From positions 582,902 through 646,901 of the forward strand of contig NZ_WKJK01000001.1 in NCBI RefSeq assembly GCF_009674535.1: 64,000 nt of DNA, given 5' to 3'. The notes below the pieces were generated by a model. That model did not search any database, was not told where the DNA came from, and saw only the letters and a list, made by a program, of their open reading frames with translations. Position numbers and translations under genes: made by a program. The stretch comes from Duganella guangzhouensis. Its GTDB lineage: Bacteria; Pseudomonadota; Gammaproteobacteria; Burkholderiales; Burkholderiaceae_D. Position 1 is the stretch's first letter. Each line of letters starts with the position of its first letter. Below are positions 61,060 to 64,000 of this stretch, one piece after another.

Positions 61060-62762
61060 CAGCCCAGCCTTTCGGTCAGATCCACCACGCGGCCGACTTC
61101 CTCCAGCGTGGTCACGCCTTCCAGCACGCGGCGCACGCCGTCGTCGATCAGGCTGTGGAAGCCGCCGGCGGCGGCGGCGGTTTTCAGTTCGCGGGTGGAG
61201 GCGCGGCGCGCGATCAATTCATCCAGCGCCGGCGTCATTTTCAGCAGCTCGATGATGGCGATGCGGCCCTTGTAACCCTGGTGCGCGCACTTGTCGCAGC
61301 CGACCGGGCGATACAGGGTTTGCGGGCCGCTGTCCTCGCTGAGACCCAGCAACTGGCGTTCGATATCGTCGGCCAGGTGGGGCTCGCGGCAGCTGGTGCA
61401 CAGCTTGCGCACCAGGCGCTGGGCGATGATGCCGATGATGTTGCCGGCCATGATGTCGGCCAGCACGCCAATGTCCAGCAGGCGCGGAATGGCGCCGATC
61501 GCGGAATTGGTGTGCAGCGTCGAATACACTTGGTGGCCGGTCATGGCGGCGGCGAACGCCATGTCGGCGGTTTCCTTGTCGCGGATTTCGCCGACCAGGA
61601 TCACGTCCGGGTCTTGCCGCATCATCGAGCGGATGCCCTCGGCAAAGCCCATCTTGGCCGACTCGTTGACCGAGGTCTGGCGGATCATGTTCATCGGGTA
61701 TTCGACCGGGTCTTCCAGCGTCATGATGTTGACGCTTTCGGTGTTGATGTGATTCAGGATCGAATACAGCGTGGTGGTCTTGCCGGAGCCGGTGGGGCCG
61801 GTCACCAGGATCACGCCGTCGGGACGGGCGATCATCAGCTTGAGCAGGCTCAGTTCCTCCTCGCCCAGGCCGAGGCCATCCAGTGGCACGATGCCTTTCT
61901 GCCGGTCCAGCACCCGCAGCACGAAGTTTTCGCCGTGCGTGGTCGGTTGTGCCGAGGCGCGGAAGTCGATCTGGCGGCCGCTGAACTTGATCGAGATGCG
62001 GCCGTCCTGCGGCGCCCGCGTTTCGGCGATGTTCATGGTCGACATCACCTTTAGCCGCACCGCCATCGCCGGCCAGTAGGATTTGTGCAAGCTGCGGATC
62101 TGGCGCAGGATGCCGTCGATGCGGTAGCGGATGCGCAGGAACGATTGCTCCGGCTCGAAGTGCAGGTCGGAGGCGCTGTTCTGCACCGCGTCGGCCAGGA
62201 TGGCGTCGATCAGCCGCACCATCGGCTGGCTGTATTCGTCCGAGGTGCTGCCCAGGCTGGCGTAATTGACTTCGCCGGTTTCGATTTCGTGCAGGATGCC
62301 ATCGATCGACAACTCGAAACCGTAGTACTGGTCGATGGCGCGCTGGATGTCGGACTCGTTGACCAGCAGCGGCTTGATGGTGATGCCCTTGACCAGCATG
62401 GCGCTGATCTGGTCCAGCGCGACGATGTTGCTGGTGTCGGACATGGCCAGGATCAGGTTGTCGGTGGCGCGCTCGTAGACGATAGGGAACACACGGTAGC
62501 GCTTGGCCACGTCCTTGGGAATCAGCTTCAGTGCGATGGCGTCGACCACCAGGCTGTTCAGGTCCGCGCTCTGGGTGTTGAGGTTTTCCGACAGCGCCTC
62601 GCGCACCGTGGCTTCGGTGACGAAGCCCAGCGTGATCAACAGTTTGCCCAGCGGCTCGTTATTGCTTTTTTGCTCGATCAGCGCGATGCGCAGCTGGTCT
62701 TCGCTGATGATGCCCTTCTGTATCAGCAGTTTGCCGAGCGGGAGTTTTGCTTGTTCTGCCAT
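61059..62762 (-). CDS. Pilus assembly ATPase (MshE/GspE/PilB type)
   Basis: 567 residues. The N-terminal GspE_N domain (LGKLLIQKGIISEDQLRIAL), which binds cyclic di-GMP in MshE relatives, is followed by a linker and the ATPase core: Walker A VTGPTGSGKTTTLYSILNHI (about 326), Asp box MTLEDPVEYPM, Walker B DPDVILVGEIRDKETADMAF, and a His box near AMTGHQVYSTLHTNSA. A C-terminal zinc module has CTSCREPH and CDKCAHQGYKGR. It drives pilus extension. The duplicated LGKLL...G.V N-terminal pattern suggests cyclic di-GMP sensing, which would link it to the diguanylate cyclase in this window. Confidence 0.94.
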   Translation of the reverse strand: MAEQAKLPLGKLLIQKGIISEDQLRIALIEQKSNNEPLGKLLITLGFVTEATVREALSENLNTQSADLNSLVVDAIALKLIPKDVAKRYRVFPIVYERATDNLILAMSDTSNIVALDQISAMLVKGITIKPLLVNESDIQRAIDQYYGFELSIDGILHEIETGEVNYASLGSTSDEYSQPMVRLIDAILADAVQNSASDLHFEPEQSFLRIRYRIDGILRQIRSLHKSYWPAMAVRLKVMSTMNIAETRAPQDGRISIKFSGRQIDFRASAQPTTHGENFVLRVLDRQKGIVPLDGLGLGEEELSLLKLMIARPDGVILVTGPTGSGKTTTLYSILNHINTESVNIMTLEDPVEYPMNMIRQTSVNESAKMGFAEGIRSMMRQDPDVILVGEIRDKETADMAFAAAMTGHQVYSTLHTNSAIGAIPRLLDIGVLADIMAGNIIGIIAQRLVRKLCTSCREPHLADDIERQLLGLSEDSGPQTLYRPVGCDKCAHQGYKGRIAIIELLKMTPALDELIARRASTRELKTAAAAGGFHSLIDDGVRRVLEGVTTLEEVGRVVDLTERLG

Positions 62763-62766
62763 GTGT

Positions 62767-64000
62767 TCAGTGGCCGGCGGTGTTCAGTTCATGCAGGCGT
62801 TTGCGCAGCGCGGCGCGGTCGAAGCCGACCGCCTTGTCCTGCGCCAGCGCCAGCGCGCGCTGGTAATAGGTCTGCGCCAGTTTGGGCTGGTTCAGCCGGT
62901 CCAGGCCGACTGCCAGGTTGTAGGCGTAGTCCGGATTGTCGGGCGCGGCGTCGACGGCGCGGAAATAGGCTTGCTGGGCTTCCGGCCAGCGGCTCTGCTG
63001 GGCGTACAGATTGCCCAGTGCGAACAGCACCGGCGCCGCGTCGGGGTTGTTGTTGAGGATGGCTTTGAGGCGGTTTTCGCTCTGCCGGCTGTCGCCCTGG
63101 CGCAGACCGACCAGGCCGGCGGTGGCGTCGGCGTCGTTGGGCGACAGTTCCAGCAGGTGCAAGTAGTAGCCGGCGGCTTTGTCGCTCTGATTCTGGCGCG
63201 CGGCAACGTGGGCGGCGCCCAGCAGGGCGTCGCGGTTGTTGGGGTCCTGGGCCAGCGCGGCCTCGTATTGTTGCTGCGCGCCAGCGGTGTCACCGCTGTT
63301 GAATGCCTGGTAGGCGCTGTCCAGCGCCGGCGCGACCGGTGATGGCTGCAGGCTGCGGGCGACGCGGATTTCACCGTTGTCGGGCGCCGCCAGCGGCGGC
63401 AATTGTTCCGGGCGCGGTGCGGTGGCGGCTTGCATGGATTGAACCGCGGCCTGCAATGCCTGCTCGGTTTGTGCTACCCGACGCTCCAGTTCCTGCTGGG
63501 CGGCACGGTTGACCCCGGTTTGCGGCGCCAGCATCGGGTCGTCCGCGCCTTGGGCTTGCGCATCGCCAGCGGCTGGGGCCGCGCCGGCAGCGAGAGCGGC
63601 GCTAACCGTTTGGGCGGGCGTGGCGCCGGTCGCGCCGGCCGGCGGCATCGGTATCGGCGGCAGCTCGGCGCCCGCGCCTGGGCCGCTGAGGGCGCGCCAG
63701 TAATACAGACCCAGGCCGCCCACCACCAGCACCAGCAAAGCGACCAGGCCGTATATGCGCAAGCGTTCGGGATCCAGTCCGGCGGGGGCGGTGGCGGTGG
63801 CTGCGGCGCGTGAGCGCGCGCGCGCGGCCGAGCGTGCTTTATCGGCGTTCACCGCACCGTCCGCAGCCGCTTTGGCGCCGCCGGCCGGCGGTGTGCTGGT
63901 GTTGCTGGTATTGTTGCTGCCGCCGGCACGCGCGCTACCGCTGGCGCGGCCAGGCGTTGCGCTTGCCGCTGCCGTTGCCGCCGCTGTGACAGCCTCGGCG
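62767..64000 (-). CDS. MshN-like TPR membrane protein (partial, 5' end outside window)
   Basis: The frame is open from the right edge to the stop at 62767 (about 410 residues). A GTG at 63852 exists, but sequence before it (rich in Ala/Gly/Ser/Thr, then KAAADGAVNADKARSAARAR) is in the same open frame, as expected of the cytoplasmic head of MshN. One TM helix (RIYGLVALLVLVVGGLGLYY) is followed by a periplasmic linker and at least four TPRs (AYQAFNSGDTAGAQQQYEAA; AYFRAVDAAPDNPDYAYNLA). Four bases separate it from the ATPase gene. Its position fits mshN. Confidence 0.8.
   Translation of the reverse strand, partial: AEAVTAAATAAASATPGRASGSARAGGSNNTSNTSTPPAGGAKAAADGAVNADKARSAARARSRAAATATAPAGLDPERLRIYGLVALLVLVVGGLGLYYWRALSGPGAGAELPPIPMPPAGATGATPAQTVSAALAAGAAPAAGDAQAQGADDPMLAPQTGVNRAAQQELERRVAQTEQALQAAVQSMQAATAPRPEQLPPLAAPDNGEIRVARSLQPSPVAPALDSAYQAFNSGDTAGAQQQYEAALAQDPNNRDALLGAAHVAARQNQSDKAAGYYLHLLELSPNDADATAGLVGLRQGDSRQSENRLKAILNNNPDAAPVLFALGNLYAQQSRWPEAQQAYFRAVDAAPDNPDYAYNLAVGLDRLNQPKLAQTYYQRALALAQDKAVGFDRAALRKRLHELNTAGH

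Overview
The window is high-GC DNA from what looks like a Betaproteobacterium of the Oxalobacteraceae (Duganella, Massilia or Janthinobacterium type). This rests on three PEP-CTERM exopolysaccharide-sorted proteins, a monomeric NADP isocitrate dehydrogenase, many large hybrid sensor kinases, an MSHA-like pilus operon and the codon use. The genus is an inference. No rRNA, tRNA, CRISPR array or intact mobile element was seen.

Left part (1-7 kb) is accessory and partly decayed. It holds a partial secreted beta-helix protein, three solitary PEP-CTERM genes, scraps of phage genes (an integrase fragment and a DnaT-like/head-tail fragment) and a broken LysR regulator next to a 5'-truncated MFS transporter. 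From 7.1 to 10.3 kb lies a three-gene overlapping regulatory operon (LuxR regulator, CHASE3 histidine kinase with a degenerate receiver, single-domain response regulator). From 10.4 to 31.6 kb the content is mostly metabolic or housekeeping: a SnoaL-like secreted protein, an orphan ParB-like protein, a penicillin-acylase-family hydrolase, a membrane-anchored HNH protein, the reverse transsulfuration pair, thymidine kinase, an M6-like protease, a sugar-acid transporter, isocitrate dehydrogenase, a copper-delivery trio (DUF2946, SCO1, PCuAC), a chemoreceptor and the Prc protease.

The most interesting stretch is 31.6-43.3 kb. It begins with a possible small RNA between two intrinsic terminators and an NHL-propeller/M23 fusion. 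Next is a compact RiPP-like locus: an NHLP-type precursor peptide divergent from a SagB-type peptide-maturation dehydrogenase, with a phased repeat between them. Then come a 1638-residue periplasmic-propeller hybrid kinase and a DUF4861-GH105 pair for pectic polysaccharide breakdown. A perfect 43-bp inverted repeat separates the kinase from this pair. The GH105 gene and the distant sugar-acid transporter gene share an identical 13-bp operator-like palindrome.

From 43.3 to 54.3 kb are an MFS exporter with a divergent HxlR regulator that is probably leaderless, a two-subunit acyl-CoA dehydrogenase operon, a hybrid kinase coupled to a receiver-GGDEF diguanylate cyclase, and an ACAD11-like phosphotransferase. 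The acyl-CoA dehydrogenase operon and the phosphotransferase share a second operator-like motif. From 54.3 kb to the right edge, ten tightly packed genes on the minus strand form an MSHA/type IV pilus-like operon (MshN, E, G, I, J and K equivalents plus two prepilins) with an ABC-2 permease and a helical-repeat protein embedded in it.
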